From positions 186,001 to 250,000 of the forward strand of contig JAKQUI010000003.1 in NCBI GenBank assembly GCA_029562645.1: 64,000 nt of DNA, in the 5' to 3' direction. The first letter of the stretch is position 1. The number at the start of each line of letters is the position of its first letter. A program made the translations under genes and the position numbers. Below the pieces are notes generated by a model. That model did no database searches. It worked only from the letters and a program-made list of their open reading frames with translations, and was not told where the DNA came from. Source of the stretch: Spirochaetota bacterium (lineage in GTDB: Bacteria; Spirochaetota; UBA4802; JAKQUI01). Below, one piece after another: positions 34,279 to 42,313 of the stretch.

Positions 34279-35886
34279 CTACTGGTCCTCTTCGAGGGAC
34301 TGGAGGACGGCCTTGAGCTCCGCCAGGCGGCTCTCGAACTTCCGCATCTCGTCGGCGCGATTGTTCCGCACCGCCTCGCGATAACGATCGAGCGCGCCGG
34401 TTATCGATCCCAGCACCCGTTCGATATCGCCCTCAAGCGGCGGCGCGGTGGGCGCCGCGTGCGTGCCGTACTGCGCCATCGAGCTCTGCAGGGTGTCGAT
34501 ATCGACGATCTCCCCCCAGCGGGGGACATAGGTCGTATAGCCAAAGCGCTCCTTGATGGAATCGGCAAGCGCGAGCGATGACCGCTCCTCGCCATGGATC
34601 ACGAACACGGTGAGCTTCTCGTTCTTGATGCGGCTCATCCACGCCAGGAGGCCGTCGCGATCGGCATGCCCCGAGAACCCGCCCAGGGTGTAGATGCGCG
34701 ATTTCACCACCACGTCCTCGCCGTAGATCTTCACGCGCGTTGCGCCGTCCACCAGCATGCGGCCCAGCGTCCCCTCCGCCTGGAACCCCACGAAGATTAC
34801 GCTCGACTCCGGCCGGTAGAGGTTGTTGGCCAGATGGAACTTGATCCGCCCCGCGGTGCACATCCCGCTGGCCGAGATGATGATGGAGCCCTTCGCGTCC
34901 TTGTTGAGCGCGATCGATTCCTCGGTCGTGCGGACGAACGTCAGGTTGGGAAACTCAAGCGGGTTCACGCCCGAGGCCAGAAGCTGCTTCATCTCGTCAT
35001 CGAAATATGCGGTGTTCCGGAGGAACACCTCGGTCGCATTGATCGCCAGGGGCGAATCGATGTACACGGGAATGCGCGGAATGTCCCCGGCCGCAAAGAG
35101 CTTGCCCAGGGTGTAAATGATCTCCTGCGTGCGCTCCACCGCGAAGGAGGGGATGATGATGTTCCCCTTGCGGTTGTGCGACTCGAGGATGATGTTCTTG
35201 AACTCCTCGTAGGTGTCCTTCTTGCTCTTGTGCAGCCGGTCGCCGTAGGTCGATTCGATGAAGAGCACGTCGGCATTGTCCGGGAGCTCGGGATCGCGGA
35301 TGATCGCCTGGTCGCTGGAGCCGATGTCGCCGGAGAAGACGATGGTCCGCGTTGTCCCGCCGTCCTCCACCATGAGCTCGATGAAGGCGGAGCCGAGGAT
35401 GTGGCCGTCGTCGCGGAAGCGCGCCCGGACCCCGGGCGCGATATCGACGAGATCGTCGTAGCGCACCGGGACGAAGAACTGGACCGCCTTCTCGGCGTCG
35501 GCCATCGTATACAGCGGCTCGACGCCCGGCTCGCCGCGCTTGCGCTGCTTCCGCGTGCGCCACTCGGCGTCGCTCTCCTGGATGTGCGCGCTGTCGGGCA
35601 GCATGATGGCGCAGAGGTCCACCGTCGCGGAGGTCGCGAAGATCTTGTTCTCGAAGCCCTCCTTGACGAGCTTGGGGATGAGCCCGCTATGGTCGATGTG
35701 CGCGTGCGTGAGCAGCAGCGCGTCGATTTTCTTGGGCGCGTAGATGAGCCCCAGCGCATTGCGGTCACGCAGCGCCGCGTTCCCCTGGAACATCCCGCAG
35801 TCGATCATGATGGTGCACCGGTCGGTGGTGAGGATGTACGACGACCCGGTGACCGTTCGCGCGCCCCCGACGAATTCTATCTTCAT
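34279..35886 (-). CDS. Metallo-beta-lactamase/beta-CASP ribonuclease-like protein
   Basis: The 535-residue protein has a metallo-beta-lactamase fold with THAHIDHSG (about 60-68), a downstream His in DDGHILGSAF and SGDIG. A beta-CASP insert and the Zn-dependent nuclease C-terminal motifs follow (SGMCTAGRIKFHL, GGFSGHADRDGLL, VIHGEE). This is the CPSF73/YSH1-like bacterial group, RNA endo- or exonucleases. The final ~50 residues form a charged helix. It is last in the minus-strand order permease-LolD-nuclease; the gap to LolD is 13 bases, so co-transcription is likely although the functions differ. Confidence 0.92.
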   Translation of the reverse strand: MKIEFVGGARTVTGSSYILTTDRCTIMIDCGMFQGNAALRDRNALGLIYAPKKIDALLLTHAHIDHSGLIPKLVKEGFENKIFATSATVDLCAIMLPDSAHIQESDAEWRTRKQRKRGEPGVEPLYTMADAEKAVQFFVPVRYDDLVDIAPGVRARFRDDGHILGSAFIELMVEDGGTTRTIVFSGDIGSSDQAIIRDPELPDNADVLFIESTYGDRLHKSKKDTYEEFKNIILESHNRKGNIIIPSFAVERTQEIIYTLGKLFAAGDIPRIPVYIDSPLAINATEVFLRNTAYFDDEMKQLLASGVNPLEFPNLTFVRTTEESIALNKDAKGSIIISASGMCTAGRIKFHLANNLYRPESSVIFVGFQAEGTLGRMLVDGATRVKIYGEDVVVKSRIYTLGGFSGHADRDGLLAWMSRIKNEKLTVFVIHGEERSSLALADSIKERFGYTTYVPRWGEIVDIDTLQSSMAQYGTHAAPTAPPLEGDIERVLGSITGALDRYREAVRNNRADEMRKFESRLAELKAVLQSLEEDQ

Positions 35887-35899
35887 GGCTTGACTCCCA

Positions 35900-36592
35900 T
35901 CAATTCACCGAATCCTTCGTGATCCTGCCGTCCACCAGGGTGATGGTGCGGCCGGTCATGTCCGCAATCTCCTTGTTGTGCGTGATGATGATGACCGTGG
36001 CGGAGTTCTCCCGCCCCAACTCAAGGAGCGTGTTGATGAGCAGCACCGAGTTCTGGCTGTCGAGGTTCCCGGTGGGCTCGTCGGCCAGGATGATCTCCGG
36101 GGTCCCGATGATGGCGCGGCACATGGCGATGCGCTGGCACTCGCCGCCGGAGAGCTCCCCCGGCTTGTGGGCGGCCCGATCGGCCAGCCCGAAGCGCTCC
36201 AGGAGCGGCATGGCCTTCTTCACTGCCTCACGGCGCCGCACGCGCCGGATCAGAAGCGGCATGATGATGTTCTCGACGGCGTCGAACTCCGGCAGCAGAT
36301 TGTGCATCTGGAAGATGAATCCCATGTGCAGGTTCCGGAAGGTCGCGAGGTTCTCGACGGAAAAGCTGGTCACGTCCTTGCCGATCAGCGAAAGCCTCCC
36401 GGTGTCGAAGCCGTCCAGGCAGCCCACGATGTTGAGCAGGGTGGACTTCCCGGCGCCGGAGGGCCCCACGATGGAGAGGATCTCGCCCCGCCGCACCGAG
36501 AGGTCGATCCCGCGCAGCACCCGCACCGCGCTGCGCCCGGCGCCGTAGGACTTTTCGATGTTCGCGGCCTGTATGATGAGGTCTTGTGCCAT
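35900..36592 (-). CDS. lolD: LolD-like ABC transporter ATPase
   Basis: The 230-residue ATPase has Walker A (IVGPSGAGKSTLLN), the signature GELSGGECQRIAMCRAI, Walker B (IILADEPTGNLD) and the switch His (IIITHNKEIA). The sequence is of the LolD/MacB type (MGFIFQMHNLLPEFDAVENI). In Gram-negative bacteria LolD powers extraction of lipoproteins from the inner membrane towards the outer membrane. The permease gene lies 20 bases upstream, confirming a two-gene transporter in which one permease type may form a homodimer, as in single-LolF systems. Substrate assignment is by family. Confidence 0.9.
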   Translation of the reverse strand: MAQDLIIQAANIEKSYGAGRSAVRVLRGIDLSVRRGEILSIVGPSGAGKSTLLNIVGCLDGFDTGRLSLIGKDVTSFSVENLATFRNLHMGFIFQMHNLLPEFDAVENIIMPLLIRRVRRREAVKKAMPLLERFGLADRAAHKPGELSGGECQRIAMCRAIIGTPEIILADEPTGNLDSQNSVLLINTLLELGRENSATVIIITHNKEIADMTGRTITLVDGRITKDSVN

Positions 36593-36612
36593 GACTCGTC
36601 TGTGCCCCCGTA

Positions 36613-37917
36613 TTATTCGTATCGGATCGTTTCAACCGGCTTGAGGCGCGAGGCGTGCCACGACGGAAAGATCGCCGCGATGGTCGAGAGGAACACCGCG
36701 AAGATCGCGATGAACACGATGAACTCCGGCTTGATCTCCGTGGGGATGGTGTCGATGTAGTACACGTTCTTCGGCACCAGCGACATCGGGAAGTAGGCCC
36801 CCAAATTGAACACGCCGTACACGAACGCCATCACGCCGTTGATGGCCGACTCGACCCACTTGATGATGGCTTCGAGATTGAGCGACGCGGCGATGCCGAA
36901 CACGGAACCCAGCGTCGCCCCCAGCACGCCGATGAGGAAGCCCTCGAGCACGAAGATGATCATGATGGAGATGGGGCGCGCGCCCATCGACTTGAGCACG
37001 CCGATCGCCTTGCGCTTCTCCATCACCACCATCACCAGCGTCCCCATGATGGTGAAGCCGGCGGCGATGATCACCAGGAAAAGGATCACCGTCATGATGA
37101 GCTTCTCCAGCTTGAGCGCGTAGAAGAGGTTCTGGTTGCGCTCCTCCGCGGTGAGGGTGTGATAGCGGAAGGACCCCAGGCGCGTCTGCACCATCGAGGC
37201 CATGTAGTCCATGCGGTAGATGTCGTCGATCTTAAGCCCGATCCCCCACACCACGTCGCCGATCTCGTAGAGTTGCTGCGCCGCCGGGAGCGACATCACC
37301 ACCAGCTTGGTGTCGAACTCGTAGTATCCGGACTTGAAGAAGCCCGCAACCCGGAAGGTGCCGATTCCCGGCATGAGACCGGTCGTGATCTTGATGGTGC
37401 CCTTGGGGACGATCACCTCGATCGCGTCGCCGACCTTGATGCCGTAGTTTGCGGCCATCTCGGCGCCCACGAACACGTCGCTTGCCGACTTGAACTCGCG
37501 CGCGCCCTTGGTCACGAACTTCTTCACCTCGTCGGGCATGGACGTGGTGTCGCCCATGGCCCGCAACAGGATGGGGGTGATCCGGGTTTTGTACCGAAAC
37601 AACCCCTGGCCCTGAATGTACGGCGTGACCGCACGGACCCCGTTGACGCTCCGCAGCCGCTCGACGAGCTTCCGGTAGTCGGTGATGTTTTCGTTCTCGT
37701 CGCCGAAACCGCTGATGACGGTGATGTGCGAATCGACGTCCAGGATCTTGTCTTTGATCTGGCTCTGGAAGCCGTTCATCACTGAGATGACCACGATGAG
37801 CATGAACACGCCGATGAAGACCGTGACGATCGACAGGACCGTGTTGAAGGATATGAACCCCTGGCTCTTCTTGGCCTTGAGATAGCGGAGGCCCACGAAC
37901 AGTTCATAGATGCTCAT
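36613..37917 (-). CDS. LolC/LolE-type ABC permease (lipoprotein-releasing system)
   Basis: The 434-residue protein has the LolC/E layout. The first membrane helix follows the diagnostic LRYLKAKKSQGFISFNTVLS, a large periplasmic domain of about 200 residues comes next, and then three helices (MGTLVMVVMEKRKAIGVLKS in between, the FtsX domain). It ends with FPSWHASRLKPVETIRYE, the family's C-terminal signature. Only one permease gene accompanies lolD, so a LolF-like homodimer is possible. The start at 37917 (MSIYELF) has GGGGA about 10 bases upstream; MCD three codons earlier is an alternative. Confidence 0.9.
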   Translation of the reverse strand: MSIYELFVGLRYLKAKKSQGFISFNTVLSIVTVFIGVFMLIVVISVMNGFQSQIKDKILDVDSHITVISGFGDENENITDYRKLVERLRSVNGVRAVTPYIQGQGLFRYKTRITPILLRAMGDTTSMPDEVKKFVTKGAREFKSASDVFVGAEMAANYGIKVGDAIEVIVPKGTIKITTGLMPGIGTFRVAGFFKSGYYEFDTKLVVMSLPAAQQLYEIGDVVWGIGLKIDDIYRMDYMASMVQTRLGSFRYHTLTAEERNQNLFYALKLEKLIMTVILFLVIIAAGFTIMGTLVMVVMEKRKAIGVLKSMGARPISIMIIFVLEGFLIGVLGATLGSVFGIAASLNLEAIIKWVESAINGVMAFVYGVFNLGAYFPMSLVPKNVYYIDTIPTEIKPEFIVFIAIFAVFLSTIAAIFPSWHASRLKPVETIRYE

Positions 37918-38021
37918 ATCGCACAATCCCCATGATTTCAGTATCGCAACGGAACCGTAGCCCTCGCGGCTATTTTGTCAATACATATTACCCGGCACAG
38001 CCCGACGCACCCATTTTTTAA

Positions 38022-38051
38022 TTGACGAAAAACGATGAACGTCGGTAAAAT
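38022..38051 (+). promoter_or_regulatory. Promoter of the cold-shock gene
   Basis: TTGACG (38022-38027), an 18-base spacer and TAAAAT (38046-38051) form the best promoter in the window. The resulting leader of about 105 bases is GC-rich, as in cold-shock mRNAs whose 5' regions refold with temperature. Confidence 0.7.
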
Positions 38052-38163
38052 GAAACCGTAGTTTTGGCTATGGGGTCGCCCCGGCTCTCGGTTCGCCGTG
38101 CTAGGCCCGCTGGAGCGCTGCAGCTGAAACCAGTCGACATCTTAAGGTTCAGGAGTCTGCATC

Positions 38164-38367
38164 ATGCCGAAGGGAGTGGTTAAGTGGTTTAACAGCAAAA
38201 AGGGGTTCGGGTTCATAAAGAAGGAGGACGGCAGCGACATCTTCGTCCACTTCACCGGAATCGGCGGCGATGGCTTTAAGTCCCTCAACGAGGGCGACAA
38301 CGTCGAGTTTCAGATCGAAAACAGCGACAAGGGACCGCGCGCGATAGATGTTCGAGTGGCGCAGTAA
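38164..38367 (+). CDS. Cold-shock domain protein (CspA family)
   Basis: The 67-residue protein is a complete cold-shock domain with both RNP motifs: [10 protein letters not shown] (RNP1) and DIFVHFTGI (RNP2). It opens with [11 protein letters not shown]. It binds single-stranded nucleic acid and acts as an RNA chaperone. CAGGAG lies 8-9 bases before the ATG. It is monocistronic, with its own promoter, a long leader and a terminator 28 bases past the stop. Cold induction is plausible from the leader but not shown. Confidence 0.96.
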   Translation: MPKGVVKWFNSKKGFGFIKKEDGSDIFVHFTGIGGDGFKSLNEGDNVEFQIENSDKGPRAIDVRVAQ

Positions 38368-38395
38368 TTTCACATCGGCCGCATGACCGACACGA

Positions 38396-38419
38396 GGGCG
38401 CCAGCGGGCGCCCTTTTTT
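38396..38419 (+). terminator. Rho-independent terminator of the cold-shock gene
   Basis: GGGCGCC and GGCGCCC form a perfect 7-bp stem with a 4-base loop, followed by six T. Confidence 0.92.
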
Positions 38420-38555
38420 ATCCTCCGCCCCGATAATGCTCTTGACAAATGGGGCCGATAGTATTGTTGAAGGGCAGTCCCTCCCGCGCAAACGGAACAC
38501 GGTCAAGCGGGACCCGGACGCCAAACCCTCTCGCGAAACAGCAACGGGAAACCGC

Positions 38556-39467
38556 ATGAAAATGAGAACCATTCCGTCCGCAACGCTCGTCCTGTGCATT
38601 GCGCTCCTCTGCGCGGCGTGCTCGAAATCCGGCATGGGCGCCCACCACGACTTCTTCGCGACCGAGGACGACTATGTCCAATACGTCGAACAAAACGTCC
38701 GATTCGACGGGCTCGAGCTGGCGATCGTCGACATACAACGCGGCGAGAACTTCTGGAAGATCGCCAAGCGCCACAACGTGAACATCGACACGCTCCTGGG
38801 GGCCAACCCCTACTGGGAGTCGCTGGTCGCCTCGCTCGACCAGCGCATCATCGTTCCGTCGCGCAAGGGGGTGCTGCACTTCGTGAACTCGCGCTCGGAG
38901 ATCCGGGACGTCGCGAAGGCGTATCAGGCGGATGAATCGAGCGTCCTCGTCCAGCGGCTGCCCGTCATGGACGGGATCCTGCGCCGCTTCACGAGCCGCT
39001 CGCCCATCGCCGTCTTCGTACTGAACGCGCGGCCGCGCGCCATCAACATGACGGAGGCCCTTGCCTCACAGTTCAACCTGCGCGAGATGTTCCGATCGCC
39101 GCTCGGCGGCCGGTACAGTTCGTTCTTCGGCGGGCGCATCCACCCGATCTTCCGAGAGCACCGCTTCCACAACGGCCTGGACATCGCGGCGCGGCACGGC
39201 ACGCCGGTGGGCGCAGCCGCCGGCGGCGTGGTCACCTCCACCGGATGGATGGGGGGATACGGGAACACCGTGATCATCTCGCACCCGAAGGGGTTCCGCA
39301 CGCTCTACGGGCACCTCTCGCGCATCAGCGTGCGCGCCGGGCAGCAGGTGGGCGCCGGGCGGCTCATCGGCCGCGTGGGATCGACCGGCTGGTCCACGGG
39401 GCCGCACCTGCACTTCACCATGTGGCACAACGGCAAACTGGTGAACCCCATGAAGGTGCTGTGGTAG
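38556..39467 (+). CDS. LysM and M23 peptidase lipoprotein
   Basis: The 303-residue protein has a lipoprotein signal peptide with lipobox LLCAAC (Cys at about 22). A LysM-like segment (IVDIQRGENFWKIAKRHNVN, about 70-120) follows. The C-terminal M23 metallopeptidase domain has HNGLDIA for the first zinc ligands and GPHLHF for the last. Such proteins bind and cut peptidoglycan cross-links or activate amidases at division (NlpD/EnvC type). The conserved His/Asp residues look intact, so it may be active. GGGAA lies 6 bases upstream. The RsmG-SpoU fusion gene follows immediately. Confidence 0.9.
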   Translation: MKMRTIPSATLVLCIALLCAACSKSGMGAHHDFFATEDDYVQYVEQNVRFDGLELAIVDIQRGENFWKIAKRHNVNIDTLLGANPYWESLVASLDQRIIVPSRKGVLHFVNSRSEIRDVAKAYQADESSVLVQRLPVMDGILRRFTSRSPIAVFVLNARPRAINMTEALASQFNLREMFRSPLGGRYSSFFGGRIHPIFREHRFHNGLDIAARHGTPVGAAAGGVVTSTGWMGGYGNTVIISHPKGFRTLYGHLSRISVRAGQQVGAGRLIGRVGSTGWSTGPHLHFTMWHNGKLVNPMKVLW

Positions 39468-39490
39468 CGTCGCGCCCCGCGCGCGGCCGG

Positions 39491-40945
39491 ATGGAGGAGC
39501 TCTTCACCGGCGCCGGGATCGCGCTTTCACGCGCCCAGCTCGACCGGTTCTGGGCGTTCCACCTCCTCATCGAAAAGCATAACGACGAGCTCGACCTCAC
39601 GCGCATCCGCCGCTTCGACGACATCGTCATCAAGCACTTCATCGACTGCATACACGTGACCGCGCTGTGCGAGCTTGCGGGACCGCTCGTGGACATCGGG
39701 ACCGGGGCCGGTTTCCCGGGCATTCCGCTCAAGATCGTCCGGCCCGAGCTCGAGATTGTCCTTGCCGACACGCGGAGCAAGCGGACCGATTTTCTCGCGC
39801 TCGTCGTCGCCGAGCTGGGCCTCGAGGGCGTTCACATCTACCCGCACAAGGTGACGGACCTCTCGTTTTTCGAGGCGAACGGCGTGATTACCCGCGCGCT
39901 GGAATCCGCTGATGATACCCTGAACCGCGTCCATCACTTCCTCCCGAAATGCGGGCGCGTGTACCTCATGAAGGGCGGAGAGGCTGGGGACGACCTGCGC
40001 GCGATATCCGCGGAAAACCGCCGGCGGTACGCGACCGTCATGGACCGCACATACGAACTCCCGAACACGGACCATCAGCGCCGCCTGATCGTGTTCGAAA
40101 AGATCGACAGCGCGCGAACGGCGACCTACCGCATCCTGCGCGACGAGAACGAGAGCGTCGGCACCGTCGTCACCTCGCCCGACAACAAGTCGTTCAAGGA
40201 GATGAAACGGCTCACCGCCATCGAGGGCATCCGGAAACAGCGCCGCCTGATCGTCTCCGGACCGCGCCAGGTTGTCGAGTTCTCGCGATCCTTTCCGGAA
40301 CTGACGCAGGGCGTCGTCATCGGCGACGGGCTCGTCGAGACCGATGACGAGATCATGCGGCTGGTCCGGGCCCACGCCGAATCGAGAACGCTCTGGCTTC
40401 TGAAGAAATCCCTCTTCAACGAACTGGACGGCTTCAACACCGGCCGGCCGCTTCTCGTTGCGGCGCTGCCCGACATCCCCGCATGGGACGGCACGCTCGC
40501 GCCCGGCTGCTCCCTCGTCCTCCCGTTCCAGGACCCGGTCAATGCGGGATCGGCGATCCGCTCAGCGGCGGCGTTCGGGGTAGCGCGCATCATCGTCCTG
40601 AAGGAATGCGCGCACTCCTTTCATCCGCGCGCGGTGCGCTCCTCGGGCGGTGCGGTGTTTCACGCGCCGCTTGCCGCCGGACCGTCGCTCGCAGAGTTCG
40701 CGGCCATCGTCAGGGAATCGCGCCTTCCGGTCGTATCGCTGGATGCGGCCGGGACGCCCATCGACGAATTTTCGTTTCCGGTGTCCTTCCTTCTGGTGCC
40801 CGGCATGGAGGGACCGGGTCTTCCGGACGATCTCAAGCGCGACGCCGTATCAATCCCCATCGCACGCGACGTCGAATCGCTCAATGCGGCGGTCGCGGCC
40901 TCGATCGCGCTGTTTGCGTGGAAAACGCGGCAGGGGAAAGCGTAG
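39491..40945 (+). CDS. RsmG methyltransferase fused to a SpoU/TrmH methyltransferase
   Basis: One uninterrupted 484-residue frame holds two RNA methyltransferases. Residues 1 to about 215 match RsmG (m7G527 of 16S rRNA): Rossmann motif LVDIGTGAGFPGIPLKIV and the LTRIRR lead-in. Residues from about 235 match SpoU/TrmH 2'-O-methyltransferases: a substrate-binding lead-in, then PVNAGSAIRSAAAFGVARII (motif 1), LVPGMEGPGLP (motif 2) and SIPIARDVESLNAAVAASIA (motif 3, knot). The ATG at 39491 has no clear ribosome site. GTG 39461, overlapping the upstream stop with AAGGTG before it, is an alternative. Both domains retain key motifs. Confidence 0.87.
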   Translation: MEELFTGAGIALSRAQLDRFWAFHLLIEKHNDELDLTRIRRFDDIVIKHFIDCIHVTALCELAGPLVDIGTGAGFPGIPLKIVRPELEIVLADTRSKRTDFLALVVAELGLEGVHIYPHKVTDLSFFEANGVITRALESADDTLNRVHHFLPKCGRVYLMKGGEAGDDLRAISAENRRRYATVMDRTYELPNTDHQRRLIVFEKIDSARTATYRILRDENESVGTVVTSPDNKSFKEMKRLTAIEGIRKQRRLIVSGPRQVVEFSRSFPELTQGVVIGDGLVETDDEIMRLVRAHAESRTLWLLKKSLFNELDGFNTGRPLLVAALPDIPAWDGTLAPGCSLVLPFQDPVNAGSAIRSAAAFGVARIIVLKECAHSFHPRAVRSSGGAVFHAPLAAGPSLAEFAAIVRESRLPVVSLDAAGTPIDEFSFPVSFLLVPGMEGPGLPDDLKRDAVSIPIARDVESLNAAVAASIALFAWKTRQGKA

Positions 40946-40986
40946 ACTGCGGTTGGCTTTTCCCCGGTACGGCATGAAATATTTTA

Positions 40987-41014
40987 TTGACACCAACCGA
41001 AAGCGCGCTACAGT
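40987..41014 (+). promoter_or_regulatory. Promoter of the SlyD-like gene
   Basis: TTGACA (40987-40992), a 16-base spacer and TACAGT (41009-41014) lie 93 bases before the start codon. Confidence 0.6.
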
Positions 41015-41107
41015 ACCCGGCAATGTACCTATTCGAGATACCCATTCCCACGCTTCTCTCCAATACGCACATTGATTCGGTTGAAAACTGCTTCCAAGGA
41101 GCGACCA

Positions 41108-41596
41108 ATGATTGAAGAAGGAAAATACGCGGTCATACACTATACGGGAACCTTCACGAACGGCGAGGTGTTCGATTCGAGCGTCGATGGCGATCCCTTC
41201 GAATTCCTCGTCGGATCGGGGCAGGTGATCCCCGGCTTCGACGCCGCGGTGCGCGACATGAAAATCGACGAGGAGAAGGACGTCTTCATCTCAGCCGACG
41301 ACGGCTATGGCCAGTACGATGAATCGCTGGTCTACCATTTCCCGATCGACCAGGTACAGGGGCAATTCACTCCCGAGGTGGGGATGACCATCGGCCTCCA
41401 GCTCGAGGACGGGCGGCAGATGCCCGCGACCATCACCGAGATCGGCGCCGATGCCATCACCGTGGACATGAACCATCCGCTCGCGGGCAAGGACCTCAAC
41501 TTCCGCATCAAGCTGCTCGAGGTGAACGACGAGGCGAAGTACGGCTACGGAGAATGCGGCTGCGGCTGCGGCGACGACAGCTGTTCTACGTGCTGA
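41108..41596 (+). CDS. SlyD-like FKBP peptidyl-prolyl isomerase
   Basis: The 162-residue protein has the SlyD fold: an FKBP half at the start (VIHYTGTFTNGEVFDSS and VIPGFDAAVRDMK), an insert-in-flap chaperone domain (about 70-125), and the closing strand of FKBP (HPLAGKDLNFRIKLLEV). It ends with a Cys-rich tail (CGCGCGDDSCSTC), the kind of metal-binding tail that in E. coli SlyD delivers nickel to hydrogenase. Isomerase and folding-helper activity in the cytoplasm is expected. AAGGAG lies 7 bases before the ATG at 41108. Confidence 0.92.
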   Translation: MIEEGKYAVIHYTGTFTNGEVFDSSVDGDPFEFLVGSGQVIPGFDAAVRDMKIDEEKDVFISADDGYGQYDESLVYHFPIDQVQGQFTPEVGMTIGLQLEDGRQMPATITEIGADAITVDMNHPLAGKDLNFRIKLLEVNDEAKYGYGECGCGCGDDSCSTC

Positions 41597-41617
41597 GCCT
41601 TTAGCGGCACCACCCCC

Positions 41618-41734
41618 CTACAGAACCGCCGACGCCGGGATGGCGACAATCTTCTCGGTGATCGGCAGGGCCTCATTCCCGCCGTAGAGCACTATGCCGA
41701 AGGGGATGTCCCGTTCGGAGGATAATTCATTCAT
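41618..41734 (-). pseudogene. Remnant C-terminus of a DUF4143-type ATPase
   Basis: The last ~35 codons before the stop at 41618 read RDIPFGIVLYGGNEALPIT and end VAIPASAVL. This resembles the C-terminal end of DUF4143/AAA proteins (GVVLY-G-E-LPF...AVPISALW). No upstream continuation exists in any frame: the sequence before it is AT-rich and non-coding. It therefore appears to be the tail of a deleted gene. A full-size member of this family is at the right edge of the window. Confidence 0.5.
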
Positions 41735-41854
41735 AACGGTTTTCAAGAAAACGCGTCCCGTATTCCATATACAACCATGCAATTCTTCAATACTATTGCA
41801 CAATTACATGGTTTATTGCTGGATATCGAGGATGTATACTATCGAAATACATAC

Positions 41855-42313
41855 TCAACGCACTCGCAACCCTCTCAACACCTCTTCCTCCCGCTTCCGC
41901 ATGCGCCGCTCCTCCGCGACCGAGCGCTCGTGATCGTACCCGGCCATGTGCAACACGCCGTGCACCAGCAGGCGCTGTATCTCGTCGGCCAGCGTCACGC
42001 CGTACTCTGCGGCATTCTCGGCGGCGCGCTCCAATGAAAGATAGATGTCGCCGCTCGTTTCCTGCGTTCCGCGCGCGGGAAATGGGCTTTCGTCGTAAGC
42101 GAAGGTGATAACGTCGGTGGGGCGGTCCTTCTTGCGGTATTTTTTATTGATGATCCTGATGGCCGCGTTGTCGCACACGATAAGCGTGACCGTCGCGCCC
42201 TTCGGGAACGCCGCGCGGCAGACGGCGCGCAGCCAGCGGTCGATGTCCTTCTTCCTGATCCGACGATACGGGAAGCGGACATTCTCGCTGCAGATGGAAA
42301 CGCTATTCGCCAT
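41855..42313 (-). CDS. ybeY: Endoribonuclease YbeY
   Basis: The 152-residue protein ends with the zinc motif HGVLHMAGYDH and contains RPTDVITFAYDE, the two signatures of YbeY. YbeY is a metal-dependent endoribonuclease needed for 16S rRNA 3' maturation and ribosome quality control. The start at 42313 overlaps the end of the pgpH gene by 11 bases, so translation is coupled. The gene order phoH-pgpH-ybeY is conserved in many bacteria and supports the assignment. Confidence 0.95.
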   Translation of the reverse strand: MANSVSICSENVRFPYRRIRKKDIDRWLRAVCRAAFPKGATVTLIVCDNAAIRIINKKYRKKDRPTDVITFAYDESPFPARGTQETSGDIYLSLERAAENAAEYGVTLADEIQRLLVHGVLHMAGYDHERSVAEERRMRKREEEVLRGLRVR

